Part shown: positions 22,501-32,508 of the stretch, piece after piece
Layout of the letters: each line of letters opens with the position of its first letter
Position numbering within the stretch: position 1 is the first letter of the stretch
NCBI GenBank assembly: GCA_043228905.1
Contig: JBHGNT010000015.1
Coordinates: forward strand, 12,152,001-12,216,000
From: Azolla caroliniana
Taxonomy: Eukaryota > Polypodiophyta
Reading direction: 5' to 3'
Length of the DNA stretch: 64,000 nt
Notes under the pieces: model-generated
Database searches by the model: none
Told to the model about the DNA's origin: nothing
What the model saw: the letters and a program-made list of their open reading frames with translations, nothing else
Made by a program: the position numbers and the translations under genes

Positions 22501-23665
22501 CCGAGATCAGGTTCAATCGGACCTCCGGAACGTGTCGGACATCCTTCAGCAGCATTTTGCATCCGGTCGGGGTTGTCAACCACACGTCTCCTATGCCGGC
22601 AATCCGGCACGTACCTTCATTTCCCATCCGAACACAGCCATGCTCACCGGCTGTGTAGGATGAGAAGTATCTTCTCTCCGGGGTCAGGTGGAACGATGCT
22701 CCGGAATCGACCACCCAGGTCATCTCTACACCGGCAAGGTTCAGCTCCCTCTCTTCGGTAATAAGCATTATCTCTTCTTCACTTGCCGCGAGTGCCGTCG
22801 TTCCTTTCCGGTCCTGCCCTCGCCGATCCGGACCTCTCCGGTCCGTGGCTCCCCGGTATGCACCGTTTCTCTCCGGTGACTTCTTCGAATCGGTGTCGTC
22901 GGCTCCGTTGTCTTTTCGGTAATGCCGACAATTCTTTCGGAAGTGCCCCGGCTTCCCACAGTGGAAGCATGTGGGTCTTCCTCTTGACTGCGACCGGGTC
23001 CCCGACTTCTCCCGTCTTTGCGGACTCCGGTTCCATTGTCTTCCCCGATCTGATTCGGTAAGCAGCGCCTTCGAGTCGGAGGCCGGTTCTTTATCTCTCC
23101 GACGCGCTTCTTCGTTCAAAATACTTGTCTTTACCGTTTGTAAGGACAAGTTATCTTCAGTGCAGGAGGTGCTGAGAGTCACCACCAAGTTCTCCCAGCT
23201 TTCCGGCAATGTACACATCAGAATGATGGCTTGCATTGCGTCCTCCAGCGGGAACTTGATCGCCGCAAGCTGGTTCACGAATCCCATGAACGTGCTTACG
23301 TGTTCCACCATACTCTCGCCGTCCCGGTACTTGAGGTTCACTATCTTTCTCATCAGGGAGGTCCGGTTCAACGCATTCTTCCTCTCGTAGAGGCCCGACA
23401 GCTTCCGCCACATCTCATATGCGTTGGTGTCGTTCGCCACATGTTGTAGAACGCTCACGTCGACGTATTGCCGAATGGTTGCAACGGCTTTCCGGTTCAG
23501 AAGCCTCCATTCCGACTCAAGTACCCCCTTCGGTATTTCCGACCTGTCGATCGGTTCGTACAGGTCCCGAACAATCAGAAGATCCTCCATCTTGATCTTC
23601 CAGTCGGCGTAATTCTGTGCATTCAGCACCATCATCCCCGGCTGCCCGCTGCCGCCGCCTTCCAT
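19592..23665 (-). CDS. Copia-D gag-pol polyprotein (1357 aa, intact)
   Basis: Starts at ATG 23665 (MEGGGSGQPG), the first ATG after the primer site; upstream codons in this frame belong to LTR and primer site. Domains: gag of UBN2 type about 15-190; zinc knuckle C233-C236-H241-C246; aspartic protease DSGAS at 320-324; pre-integrase HKRLCH...CTDCLAGK 447-484; integrase core with D509, D571 and E606 (HTDVC, RADNGGEY, GLAERMN); proline/acid-rich linker 740-810; RT about 868-1110 with [11 protein letters not shown] and YVDD at 1033-1036; RNase H about 1200-1320 with D1205, E1248 and D1281. All catalytic motifs are present, and the length is normal for a plant copia. The encoded proteins would drive reverse transcription in virus-like particles and nuclear integration. 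Expression is probably from the 5' LTR. The TGA stop lies in the polypurine tract. Confidence 0.95.
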   Translation of the reverse strand: MEGGGSGQPGMMVLNAQNYADWKIKMEDLLIVRDLYEPIDRSEIPKGVLESEWRLLNRKAVATIRQYVDVSVLQHVANDTNAYEMWRKLSGLYERKNALNRTSLMRKIVNLKYRDGESMVEHVSTFMGFVNQLAAIKFPLEDAMQAIILMCTLPESWENLVVTLSTSCTEDNLSLQTVKTSILNEEARRRDKEPASDSKALLTESDRGRQWNRSPQRREKSGTRSQSRGRPTCFHCGKPGHFRKNCRHYRKDNGADDTDSKKSPERNGAYRGATDRRGPDRRGQDRKGTTALAASEEEIMLITEERELNLAGVEMTWVVDSGASFHLTPERRYFSSYTAGEHGCVRMGNEGTCRIAGIGDVWLTTPTGCKMLLKDVRHVPEVRLNLISAGRLDDEGYTGSIRNGVMKFSKGSLIVARARKVNTLYLMNSRLCSEELNVAADTAGELWHKRLCHMSEKGMKRLAEDNLIPVKHVHLEKCTDCLAGKQNRTSFHSRPPTRRSAPLELVHTDVCQVETKSHGGAQYFVTFIDDHSRKLWTAPLKTKDQVLSVFKELHARVERESGKKLKAIRADNGGEYRGQFQEYCRSKGIRLEFTVPKTPELNGLAERMNRTIMERVRSMLAHAKLPKGFWAEAMSTATYVINRSPSVPLDGDTPQKVWTGKEVSYRHLKVFGCLAYVHVAKDRRGKLDPKTRPCIFLGYGDDEFGYRVWDPVDKKIFRSRDIIFMEDKTLADWESEKKMKSSKSTGEDQLYEEQSRPARDRLALEDPAEDGEETEPAEEDENDTGTGPDPEMDSDEEESEEPVTEAPERRYPLRERRAPRRFPEPEHVLLTDEGEPESFEEAKHDTQSRRWLSAMQDEMDSLHENHTYELVELPKGKRALRNKWVFKLKPGDAGNPPRYKARIVVKGFQQKKGVDFDEIFAPVVKMTSIRTVLSIVASMDLEVEQMDVKTAFLHGDLEEEIYMQQPEGFEKKGKEHLVCRLKKSLYGLKQAPRQWYRKFDSFMTDEGYHKTQSDHCVFVKKFEGGDSLILLLYVDDMLIVGRDQVKIRTLKKALHRTFSMKDLGPARQILGMHIIRDRKKKQLWLSQEKYVTKVLHRFNMSEARPVGSTLPANCKLSSKQSPKTKAEKEDMMKVPYASAVGSLMYAMVCTRPDIGYAVGVVSRYMSNPGKEHWNAVKWILRYLKGTANVCLRFGSGKPEFDGFTDSDMSADADTSRSTSGYVMTYAGGAVSWQSRLQKTVALSTTEAEYMAAVEAGKEIIWMKDFIRELGIQQEEYRLYCDSQSAIHLAKNAAYHSRTKHIQRRYHWIRERIEDKEFVLTKVHTDENGSDMLTKVLTPDKLEACRKRIGLERHPMPK

Positions 23666-23679
23666 TTTCTGCAACAGTC

Positions 23680-23691
23680 GCTCTGATACCA
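23680..23691 (-). promoter_or_regulatory. Copia-D primer-binding site
   Basis: The minus strand reads TGGTATCAGAGC, complementary to the 3' end of plant initiator tRNA-Met, separated from the LTR end by three bases. Confidence 0.85.
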
Positions 23692-23694
23692 GTT

Positions 23695-24356
23695 TGTTGA
23701 GCAATCAATGCTCCGATTAACCTTCACCGCTCGGCCACAACCGAGTAAGCGCGAATCAATACAGCAGAAAATAGGAACCACAGAGAAAGGACACGATTAC
23801 ACAGAGATTAACGTGGAAAACCCTAGACGGGAAAAACCACGGGAGTCCAAGACTCCAAACCAACTATGCACAAAGAGAAGTATACAATGGCGAGCTGCAA
23901 GGCGACGACCTTGAGCTCGCTGTCCTCGCCACAAGCGGCGGAAATACACAGAGGCGTCGTCCTCTTCCTCTCTCACGCTCTAACTCTCTCTCTCTCTCTC
24001 ACGGCTGCTCCCTCTTCACTCCTCTTGAGTGGGAAAAACAGAAAAATGAGTAGCAACAACTTAACTGTTTGCCCTAAGTCATATTTATACACATATGACT
24101 TTCGGGCTATTTACAAATATAGCCTCAAGGGCTCTTGGCAAACATATTCACAAATATGTCTCCGCATCCGGATCTCTCTCCGGGTACATTCGTCATCCGG
24201 CTCCGTAACCGGGGTCTTCATCATCCGGTTCCGTAACCGGGGTCTTCATCATCCGGTTCCGTAACCGGAGTCTTCATCATCCGGCTCCGTAACCGCAACC
24301 GGGCTTGTCGTCATTCATCTCCGGACATCCCATCCGGAGGGACCGAAATCCCAACA
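23695..24356 (-). repeat. Copia-D 5' LTR (662 bp)
   Basis: Same length as the 3' LTR. Its U3 part holds the tandem CCGG units (about 24185-24305) followed in transcriptional order by a TATAAATA box (24082-24089). Confidence 0.95.
24082..24089 (-). promoter_or_regulatory. Copia-D TATA box in 5' LTR
   Basis: TATAAATA on the minus strand, about 270 bp into the 5' LTR in transcriptional orientation and downstream of the tandem CCGG units. The same box is conserved in the 3' LTR (19307-19314) and in solo LTR E. Position and sequence fit a core promoter; activity is inferred. Confidence 0.6.
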
Positions 24357-25477
24357 TGATCTTCCTCTCTGTTTCCCGTTCAACCAAGCATTGTAGGTTG
24401 CGGAAACAGTCGAAGACTTCACTTTTCCTCTCAATGAGGTAGATCCAAGTGTGTTGGTTGTAGTCGTCGATGAAGGAGACAAAATATCGACTCCCGTCAA
24501 GACTAACATTTTGTGCCGGTCCCCAGACATCCGAATGGATTAAATCGAGCTTGTTGCGGCTCTGTTTCATTCGGTGGGGAATGGAAGCCGGTATTGCTTC
24601 CCGAGTTGATAGACTTTACATATTTGGGCCTTCTAGACACTGAATTTCGACAATTCGAGAACAACCTGTTTCGATTGCGGGTCTTGAAGCCTCTGGTAGT
24701 TGACGTGGCTGATCCGCTTGTGCCAGAGATCGATGTCTAATTCTATCTTCTGTCCTCTTGCGAACATAGTGGAGCCTACGTCATTGGTGTCGAGGATGAC
24801 CATCCTCTCGCACCCTTGCACAATTATCCGAGCTTCTTCCTCAATGAAGCACCCGAGGTGCGTAAACCGCACCTTTATCCCTTGGTCGACGATCTATCTG
24901 ACTGACACCAGGTTCTTTATGATTGTCGGAACATGTAGTATGTTCATCAGCTTTCCCTTTTGTCTAACATGGCTTAAAGGGACTTCTCTGACATGCACAA
25001 TCGGGTGTGGAGTGTCGTCTCCGGTTTCGACAACTCCCAATTGTTCCGGTTTCTCTAAGAACGAGAACCACTCTTTGTGGCTTGTCATGTGGTTAAATGC
25101 TCCGGAGTCAACATACTACACTTCCTCTGATTCGGAAGTGGTCTTCTTCATCGAGTTCACCTCGTGTTTCATCACGAAGGCTGGCCCTTTTCCGGTCTTC
25201 CCGGTTTTGGGTCCTTCCAATCCTCCTACATAGTGCAAGCTTTGTTGGTTCCCTCGTTCGGCCTTGCCAGATCCAGATTTATCCGAATCGGTGCGCTTTT
25301 TCCAACACTTGCTTTCTTGGCAACCTTTCTTGCCACACTACCAGCATTTTGTGTCGGTCTTCGATTGCCGGTTTCCGGTGCCGCTTTGACTCCCCCTGCT
25401 TGTGGAGGGTCCAGAATTGTTGTTGGCACTATCTCCATGCCTCCGGTTCTGCCTCTTGCTGGCTGTCTCCATTGCGT
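24357..25477 (-). pseudogene. Copia-A2 integrase start, pre-integrase, protease, zinc knuckle
   Basis: Continues A2 between copia-D and gypsy-G. It contains the integrase start (LDLIHSDVWGPAQ, 24277-24570), the pre-integrase motif LWHKRISHVNYQRL (24633-24872), a protease flap region with HKEWFSFLEKPEQ (24894-25088) and the zinc-knuckle region (25226-25340). Stops and frameshifts occur throughout. It ends in the target repeat GCGT of element G. Confidence 0.8.
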
Positions 25478-26127
25478 TGTCGTGAAGAAAACCGTCCCTT
25501 AGCGCAATCGGTGCATAGCGCGCGTGAACCGGCTCTTCATGCGTGCACGCCCTTTAATGTATATAATAGGGAATTAGGTACATAGGCATATCCGGGGGTA
25601 GTTAGATTCAGTAGGTAGGAAGTAAATGAGGGAGACGGCTCCCTTCCTTAAGCTATAAAAGAGAGGGAGACGCGGGGGAGAAGGGATCGCGCATTAAGGA
25701 GGACGAAGTGTTGTCGGACCGTAACCGAATACTTCTCCTCTGTTCATTCTCCATCGCTCTTCTCTACAGGATTTCGGGAGGCTCGCGCTGCTTCGAGGAA
25801 CGCCCGTGTGCTTCCGGCAGCACCTCCATCCTATCCCCTTTCGTGCGCAGACGAACAAGCATCGGCATCTGTTCGCCGGCCTGTTCGGTTGTAACCGCTC
25901 GCGTGCTCTGTTGTTTTGTGTCATTTGTTAATATACAAACATTTGTGTCTCTTTGTCTCTGTGTCCATTCGTGTTTTCTGCGTTGTCGGGCCGTGCCCCT
26001 GTGTTTCTTTGCTCATACGTTACCGGTCGTCTCTCTCTTTCTCTTTCCCCTCCTATCACCTGCTCTTCGGTTCAAGACCCCGGTGGTCCCGCCTCGTTTC
26101 TCCACGCACGCGCGTAGCAACGTGACA
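25478..26127 (+). repeat. Gypsy-G 5' LTR (650 bp)
   Basis: TGTCGTGAAGAAAACCG...GCAACGTGACA. TATAAAAG at 25654-25661 is the probable core promoter, preceded by TATATAA at about 25560. Confidence 0.95.
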
Positions 26128-26129
26128 TC

Positions 26130-26147
26130 TTTGGTGAACCCGACGTG
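26130..26147 (+). promoter_or_regulatory. Gypsy-G primer-binding site
   Basis: TTTGGTGAACCCGACGTG three bases after the 5' LTR, identical to that of element H. The primer tRNA is not identified. Confidence 0.7.
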
Positions 26148-26171
26148 AAAAAGGCGGTAAAGGAGCAGAAG

Positions 26172-28288
26172 ATGAGGGGGTCGGATCATGCAGAGGCCAT
26201 GGCTTCGGCCGTGGACCGGATAGTGAGCGTGCGCGAGGGTACCGGCGCCCTTGACAGGGCTATTGAGGCGATCGTCGGTATGATCGGCCGGTTCAGTGGA
26301 AAGGATGCCACGAGTTATTTAGCGTCCTACTGGGCAGAGATGTTGATGAGGGATATTCCGGAAGAGAGGCGTCTTGCCGGATTCCCTCGAGTGGCGATGT
26401 CGGGCATCCATGCGGAGGTGCTCGAGGTTTGGGCGGAGAGCCGGACCTTGGAGGAGTTCGAAGGACGGCTCCTAGAGAAATACGGGTTGGATGACGCGCT
26501 TCGACTTTCGAAGCGGGGCTTCATGGAGTGGGTGGAGTCCCCCGACAAAGGAAGAAATGCGTCGGCACTCCTCTGGGAGTTTGAGGATCGCTTTGCGCGC
26601 CTTTCGGCGCTCGATCGGACCGTTCTGGACACAAGTCATGTCCTACTGTTCGTCAAATCGGTTGACGCACGGGATCGGGAGCAAGTGGGCTCCTTACTGG
26701 AAGCCGAAGACGGGCTGACGGCCAACTGGGCCGCGGTAAAAAGAGTCTACGGCTGTTTTGACAAACGGTGGGAGTGGGCTGATACAGGGGCGACCGGGGC
26801 AGGTCCTGTCGCAGCAAGGAAGCTCGAACCGATACCGCAGGCGTGACGGGAAGAGACCCGAGAGTGGCTTGAAACCGGTTCGGCTTCGACCGGCGTGGTC
26901 AGAGGCTCATCCGGGGGGACAGCTTTGGAGGAGTTGACACAAGCGGTAAAGGATCTCTAGATCGCCCAGGCTCGGAGGGAAGGCAGCGATCAGGCTCGTG
27001 ACCGACGGCCTCCGGCAGGAAATAGGTGCATGTGGTGCGACGAGGTCGGCCACATCCGGAAAGACTGCGGGGACTTTGTGGAGGCTTTGAGAAGCCGGGT
27101 AGTGTACCTGTGGGAAGGGCGGGTGCACGCCAACGATACCCGGAGGGCCCTGAACCGAAACGACGAGCGAGGAGGAATGAAAAGGCTGATGGAAGAGGCG
27201 GCGGCCCGGCACGCGGAGACCGTCCACTACTCAGCGTCAGCCGGCATTCAGGTCGGAGGCAGCGAGGCCCGGAAGGAGAGCAAAGCCGGGTTCTGGCCGA
27301 CGGTGCTGGAAGGCCTCGCCGGTGCCCGACTAAAGAAAGACGAGGCGGACCGCGCGGAGAAGCGGGTCCAGGAGGTAACCGGGTGGAGTGACCCGGTCGA
27401 AGAAAAGACGGGGTTCGTCGAAGCAGCTTGCTAGAACTACGAGGCTCTGGTTGAAGACAAATGGGTAGGTAAAACCGGAGGGGCCGGACCCTCACAGAGA
27501 TACGAAACCCGATTCGGGCCGAAACGGAACGAGGCCAGTGAGTCCAGTGCCCGAGATAACCACAAGAAGGGTGGATACCGTTTGGGCACGGAAATCGAAA
27601 GGACCACGGACCTACGAAAGGTCCTGGAAGAACGAATCCTCGACAACAAGGTGGAACTGTCGTTGCGGGAGGTGCTCGGAATCGCCAAGAAGGAGTTCCA
27701 CGACTCCATCGTGGACTTGGTGAAGAGGAAGAGGCTGTCGACGGAGGCAGAACCGGAAAGGCCGGTGGAGGTGCGGACGGCGCACATAGAGGACATGGCG
27801 CTGGAAGACGAGTGCGCGGAGAGCCACTATTCGAGGCCACACTGGGCCTGAGCGACCACGGAAACCCCGGTGAAGATCGGAGATGTTCAGGAACCGGTGG
27901 TGGTGCTGGTGGACCACGGTTCGGAAATAAACCTGATGTCCATGGACTTCTACAAGAAGGGGAAATGGCCGATCAACACCAAGCATGGGTGGAAGATACG
28001 GGCGGCGACGCGCGCCACCGAGGAACTACACGGAGCCTGCCCAAACGTGAGAGTCAAGATCGGCGACGTCGAGATAGATCAGCACTTCTTTGTGCAGGAG
28101 ACGTCCTCCCACCCGGTCATACTGGGAGAACCGTACATTACGGCAGCGCGGATGGAGACCAAGGTGTTGGACAACACGCGAGAGTCAAGAGTCAGGACGG
28201 GCGTCATTCGGTTCAGTTCCTGACGGTGCGACCGAACCACGAGCGAAACCGCGAGTCCCTCGGTGGCGAGAACCGAGAGGATTTTTAG
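26172..28288 (+). pseudogene. Gypsy-G gag-protease pseudogene
   Basis: Start at ATG 26172 (MRGSDHAEAMASAVDRIV). Gag matrix/capsid-like part runs to about 26840; zinc knuckle CMWCDEVGHIRKDC at about 27030-27070; an acidic/basic spacer; aspartic protease with VDHGSEINLMSMDFY (Asp codon at 27912). Stops at 26844-26846, 26958-26960, 27432-27434 and 27849-27851 break the frame. A deletion of about 10 bases near 28178 relative to J shifts it. The last codons (NREDF then TAG) coincide with the frameshift heptamer. Intact counterpart: gypsy-J 61913-64000. Confidence 0.9.
28279..28288 (+). promoter_or_regulatory. Predicted -1 ribosomal frameshift site, gypsy-G
   Basis: GGATTTTTAG. The gag-frame codons GAT TTT are followed at once by TAG; slipping back one base reads GGA TTT TTA into pol (GFLERVVKAWG). 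Downstream, GGTTGTC (28294-28300) can pair with GACAGTC with two wobbles, and GTGGGG in its loop can pair with CCCCAC further on, which would form a pseudoknot. Conserved in J and K. Confidence 0.7.
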
Positions 28289-31200
28289 AGAGGGTTGTCA
28301 AGGCGTGGGGCCGCGACAGTCCGGACACTCCGGGAAAACCCCACAAATGTACGATAGAGGTGAAACCGAAGAAACCTTGTACCATAAGTAGGAAGTTTTG
28401 TTTCTCCGACAACAGAGGGTGTACGATAGTCGGCGTCGTTGGCCGAGAAAAGACAAGGGCGGAAGAGCGACTTCGGGCGTACGAAGTTCTCGGTCCCAGC
28501 GAGGAAATCAACGGAGCCGTGGAGGCGGTCTCCTTCAACGATACCTTGGGAATACTACGAGAGGTGGTCGGAGAGGGCCTTAAAGAGGACCGGACGATAC
28601 CGGTTTGTTCGGAAGAGATGTACGAAGTCATCGCGGACTTCAGTCGAGGGCTCAAGTCGGATCGGACGGCCCGGGTTAACACGAAGTACAAGACTGTGGA
28701 CCGGAACGTAAGGCCAGTCGCGACACCCTTACCGGAGGGCAGCGAGTTGCGAATCAAGGGGGTCGCGTCGGACCCCAGTTTACGAGATCCGGCCTGCATA
28801 GGACACGCCTTCACCGACAGAACGCTACGGGAGCTCAAAATCGGTGGGGGCGGGTTCCTACTACCGGCGGAAGAAGACCGGTTTCGGAGAATGCTCGGAA
28901 GGCACGGGAAAGCCTTCGCATTCTCACCGGGAGAGATCTGGTGCGTAGACCCGATGGTCGTGAAGCCGATGGTGATATTCACGGTACCGCATGTGCCGTG
29001 GAATCTCAAACCAATTCCGGTACCGAGAGCTCACATCCTGGAGCTGATGGAGCTATTAAGGCAGAAAGTCGATATGGGCATCCTCGAACCATCGAGTGCC
29101 CCGTACTCGAACCGGTGGTTTACTGTACCGAAGAAGAACGGGACGTTGCGCTTCATTCAAGACCTGCAACCGGTCAACAGAGTGACCATTCGGAACGCAG
29201 GAATCAGACCAACGATAGACGAGTTCGCAGAGGCCTTCGCCGGAAGGTCGATCTACTCAGTCGGTGATCTGTACTCGGGGTACGATCAGTTCCAACTAGC
29301 CGTAGAGAGCAAAGACATTACGACGATGTGGACTCCTCTCGGCCTAGTGCGGATGTGTACCCTGCCACAAGGAGGGACGAACTCGGTGGCCCACATGGTG
29401 AATGCGATGAACAAGGTGTTGAGGGATTGTATCCCGGACATCACCATGCCATTCTTGGACGACATCCCGATCAAGGGATGTCCGGTGGAGAAGAAGGACG
29501 AAACGATCGGACCGGACGGATGCCGGAAATTCGTGGCGACACACATTGACGACTGCGAGAGGGTGCTGCAGAGGCTAGAGGACGCGAGGCTCACCTTCTC
29601 CGGGGAGAAATCGGCCTTCGGGCAATCAAAGATCATGGTCGTCGGACATCTATGCGGACCGTATGGCCGGAAACCGTCTCCGGCTAAGATGGAAGCCATC
29701 TCCGCAATGAAGCCCGACTGTAACTCGGTCACAGAAGTACGGAGGTTCTTGGGAGCATGCGCGTTCTACCACATATGGATCCTGCATTACGCCCACGTTG
29801 CCGAGCCGCTATACGGGTTGCTGAAAAAGGGGCGAAAATTCGAGTGGCGAGACGAGCATACGGAGTCGGTCCGAAAGATGAAGGAGGCTCTTGCTGCAGC
29901 TCCGGCACTCCGGAAGGCTGTCTACGAGAAAGGCACTCCCGTCTACATAACGGTAGATACGAGTCCGACCGGGATCGGATGGGTTGTCAACCAAGAAGAT
30001 GAGGACGGCATTCGGTTCCCAATCCGGTTCGGGGCGAAGGTCCTCAGCGAGCGACAGCGAGGATATGCCCAGGTTAAACGCAAACTCTGGGGTATCGTTT
30101 CGGCGGTGAAGGCCGATAAAGACTATCTGATCGGGACAGAGGTGATTATCAAGACGGACTGCCTGCCGATTCTCGGCATGGTTTCCAGATGCGCAACCCC
30201 GGACCTGGCAATGCTCAGGTGGATAGCGTACATCAAGTCCCTGGATCCGGAAATACGACACATTTCCAGGAAAGACAATGCCATGGCCGACATGCTTTCA
30301 AGGGTGCGATTCGACAACGAGGGCGGCATGGTTTCGGAGGACGAGGAAGTCGGCATGGACTTCTTCGAGGCGGTTTACGTAACAACCGAGGGGGGGAGCA
30401 CTCCGGCGCTTAACGATTTTAACGAGAGCAAGTACGATGGGGAGTGGCTGCAGATTGGAGGATTCTTAAGGACAATGATGCCGGACGCATCATGGACAAA
30501 GGACGAGGCCAACCGGATCCGGAAGAAAGCGTACCGATTCTTTCTCCGGGATGGATACTTGTGGAAGCACCCGAAGAAGAGAAACGACATCCCGCTCCGA
30601 GTAGTGGCGATGAAGGAGGAACAGGAGGAGTTACTGAAGGCCTACCACGACAGCCCCTGGGTTGGACACCGTGGAACGTGGGCCACGTTCGAGAAACTAA
30701 AGGGGAAGTACTGGTGGCCGGGACTGTACCGGGACGTGCATCGGTTCGTGACGACTTGCGAGAGCTGTCAGATACACTCCGTAGTCCGACATCGGGACGA
30801 GCTTCACCCTACATACCCTCCGGCCATCCACTTCAAATGGATGGTAGATTTGGTGACGATGCCGATGGGCGTAGGGCAGATGCGATATCTGGTGTTGGCC
30901 CGGGAGGACCTGATGAACCAGGTGGAAGGCTGAGCCCTGCAGAACAAAACGACCGTGGCCATGTGTCGGTTCCTGATCGAGGACGTGATATGCCGGTACG
31001 GGTGCGTCGGGAAGATCGTGGCTGACCGCGGGGAGTTGGACGCCGAAGAGGCCGAGGAGCTATTCGACCGGTTAGGGGTCAAGCTCTCGCTCACCACAGC
31101 GTACAATCCGGAGGCGAACGGGAAGGTGGAGCGCGGACACTGACCGATCGTCAAAGCGTTAGTCTGGGCATGCGGAGGCCAGGTCGGGAACTGGCCACGA

Positions 31201-31866
31201 CTGTTACCTTATGCCTTGTGGGCGGACAGGACAACACACAGTTCGGTAACCGGGTTCATGCCGTCAGAGCTCATGTTCGGACAGAAGCCGATCATGCCGA
31301 TGGAACGAACGATCTCCTCTTGGGCGACAGTGGACTGGAGAGACGAGATGAGCCGGGAAGAACTACTAGCGGCGCGTGTACGACAGCTCGAGCGGAGGCC
31401 AGAGGACGTGGAACGAGCGGCGGAGAGACTTCGGACGGCGAGGATGAGGAACAAAGCCTGGTTCGACCGAACGCACCGGCTCCGACCAAAGAAAATCGAG
31501 GAATGCGACTGGGTGCTAGTCTACGACAGCAGCCTTGACAACCAGCATCGGGCAACACGGAAGTTTGCAAAGCGGTGGTTCGGGCCTTACGTGGTAACGA
31601 GCGCCAACGACAACGGGACGTATCACCTGGCGGAACTCGACGGTACAAGGATGGCGATACCGGTAGCAGGGAAGCGGATCAAAACGTTCATGAAGCGCCA
31701 TGACGGCGAACCGGATCTAAGAGGCCTGGACAGCGACGACGAACAGTCCGAAACGGAGGACAAACCGATGGACGAAGAACCGGAACTCGGGCCGGTTTTC
31801 TCCAACCAGAGCACAATTTTGGCGCATACCGGTGGATGCGCGGTTAGGTGGGGGCGGATGTCGTGA
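28289..31866 (+). pseudogene. Gypsy-G pol (RT, RNase H, integrase) pseudogene
   Basis: In the -1 frame relative to gag. RT about 28990-29700 with FLDD (29452-29463) followed by IPIKGCPVEKKDE; RNase H about 29930-30310 with TVDTSPTGIGWV; HHCC zinc-binding integrase N-terminus (HDSPWVGHRGTW...CESCQIHS) about 30640-30790; integrase core with D residues in MVDLVTM and ADRGEL and E in GKVERGH. The C-terminal part (LRPKKIEECDWVLVYDSS) runs to HTGGCAVRWGRMS; the terminal TGA (31864-31866) lies in the 3' LTR. TGA codons at 30931-30933 and 31141-31143 inactivate it. Confidence 0.9.
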
Positions 31867-32508
31867 AGAAAACCGTCCCTTAGTGCAATCGGTGCATAGC
31901 GCGCGTGAACCGGCTCTTCACGCGTGCGCGCCCTTTAATGTATATAATAGGGAATTAGGTACATAGGCATATCCGGGGGTAGTTAGATTCGGTAGGTAGG
32001 AAGTAAATGAGGGAGACGGCTCCCTTCCTTAAGCTATAAAAGAGAGGGAGACGCGGGGGAGAAGGGATCGCGCATTAAGGAGGACGAAGTGTTGTCGGAC
32101 CGTAACCGAATACTTCTCCTCTGTTCATTCTCCATCGCTCTTCTCTACAGGATTTCGGGAGGCTCGCGCTGCTTCGAGGAACGCCCGTGTGCTTCCGGCA
32201 GCACCTCCATCCTATCCCCTTTCGTGCGCAGACGAACAAGCATCGGCATCTGTTCGCCGGCCTGTTCGGTTGTAACCGCTCGCGTGCTCTGTTGTTTTGT
32301 GTCATTTGTTAATATACAAACATTCGTGTCTCTTTGTCTCTGTGTCCATTCGTGTTTTCTGCGTTGTCGGGCCGTGCCCCTGTGTTTCTTTGCTCATACG
32401 TTACCGGTCGTCTCTCTCTTTCTCTTTCCCCTCCTATCACCTGCTCTTCGGTTCAAGACCCCGGTGGTCCCGCCTCGTTTCTCCACGCACGCGCGTAGCA
32501 ACGCGACA
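31859..32508 (+). repeat. Gypsy-G 3' LTR (650 bp)
   Basis: Near-identical to 25478-26127. The G-rich tract AGGTGGGGGCGGA (31846-31858) directly precedes it and serves as the likely plus-strand primer. Confidence 0.95.

Larger units (their letters stand above)
18920..24356 (-). mobile_element. Copia-D, young intact Ty1/copia element
   Basis: Two 662-bp LTRs (18920-19581, 23695-24356) and the TSD TGATC (18915-18919, 24357-24361) define the element exactly. By eye the LTRs differ at three positions (about 0.5%), so insertion is recent. The interior holds a single uninterrupted gag-pol frame of 1357 codons, a TGGTATCAGAGC primer site 3 bases from the 5' LTR, and a polypurine tract overlapping the stop codon and abutting the 3' LTR. 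It is the youngest dated insertion in the window and sits in copia-A2 integrase. Confidence 0.95.
25478..32508 (+). mobile_element. Gypsy-G, Ty3/gypsy-type element, inactivated
   Basis: Plus-strand element with two 650-bp LTRs (25478-26127, 31859-32508; about seven visible differences) and a 4-bp TSD GCGT (25474-25477, 32509-32512), inserted in copia-A2 gag. Order: primer site, gag-protease frame (26172-28288), then RT, RNase H and integrase in the -1 frame (28279-31866), then a G-rich tract abutting the 3' LTR. Six in-frame stops and one 10-base deletion make it non-functional. Homologous throughout to gypsy-J and gypsy-K. No chromodomain or envelope-like frame was seen. Confidence 0.95.
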
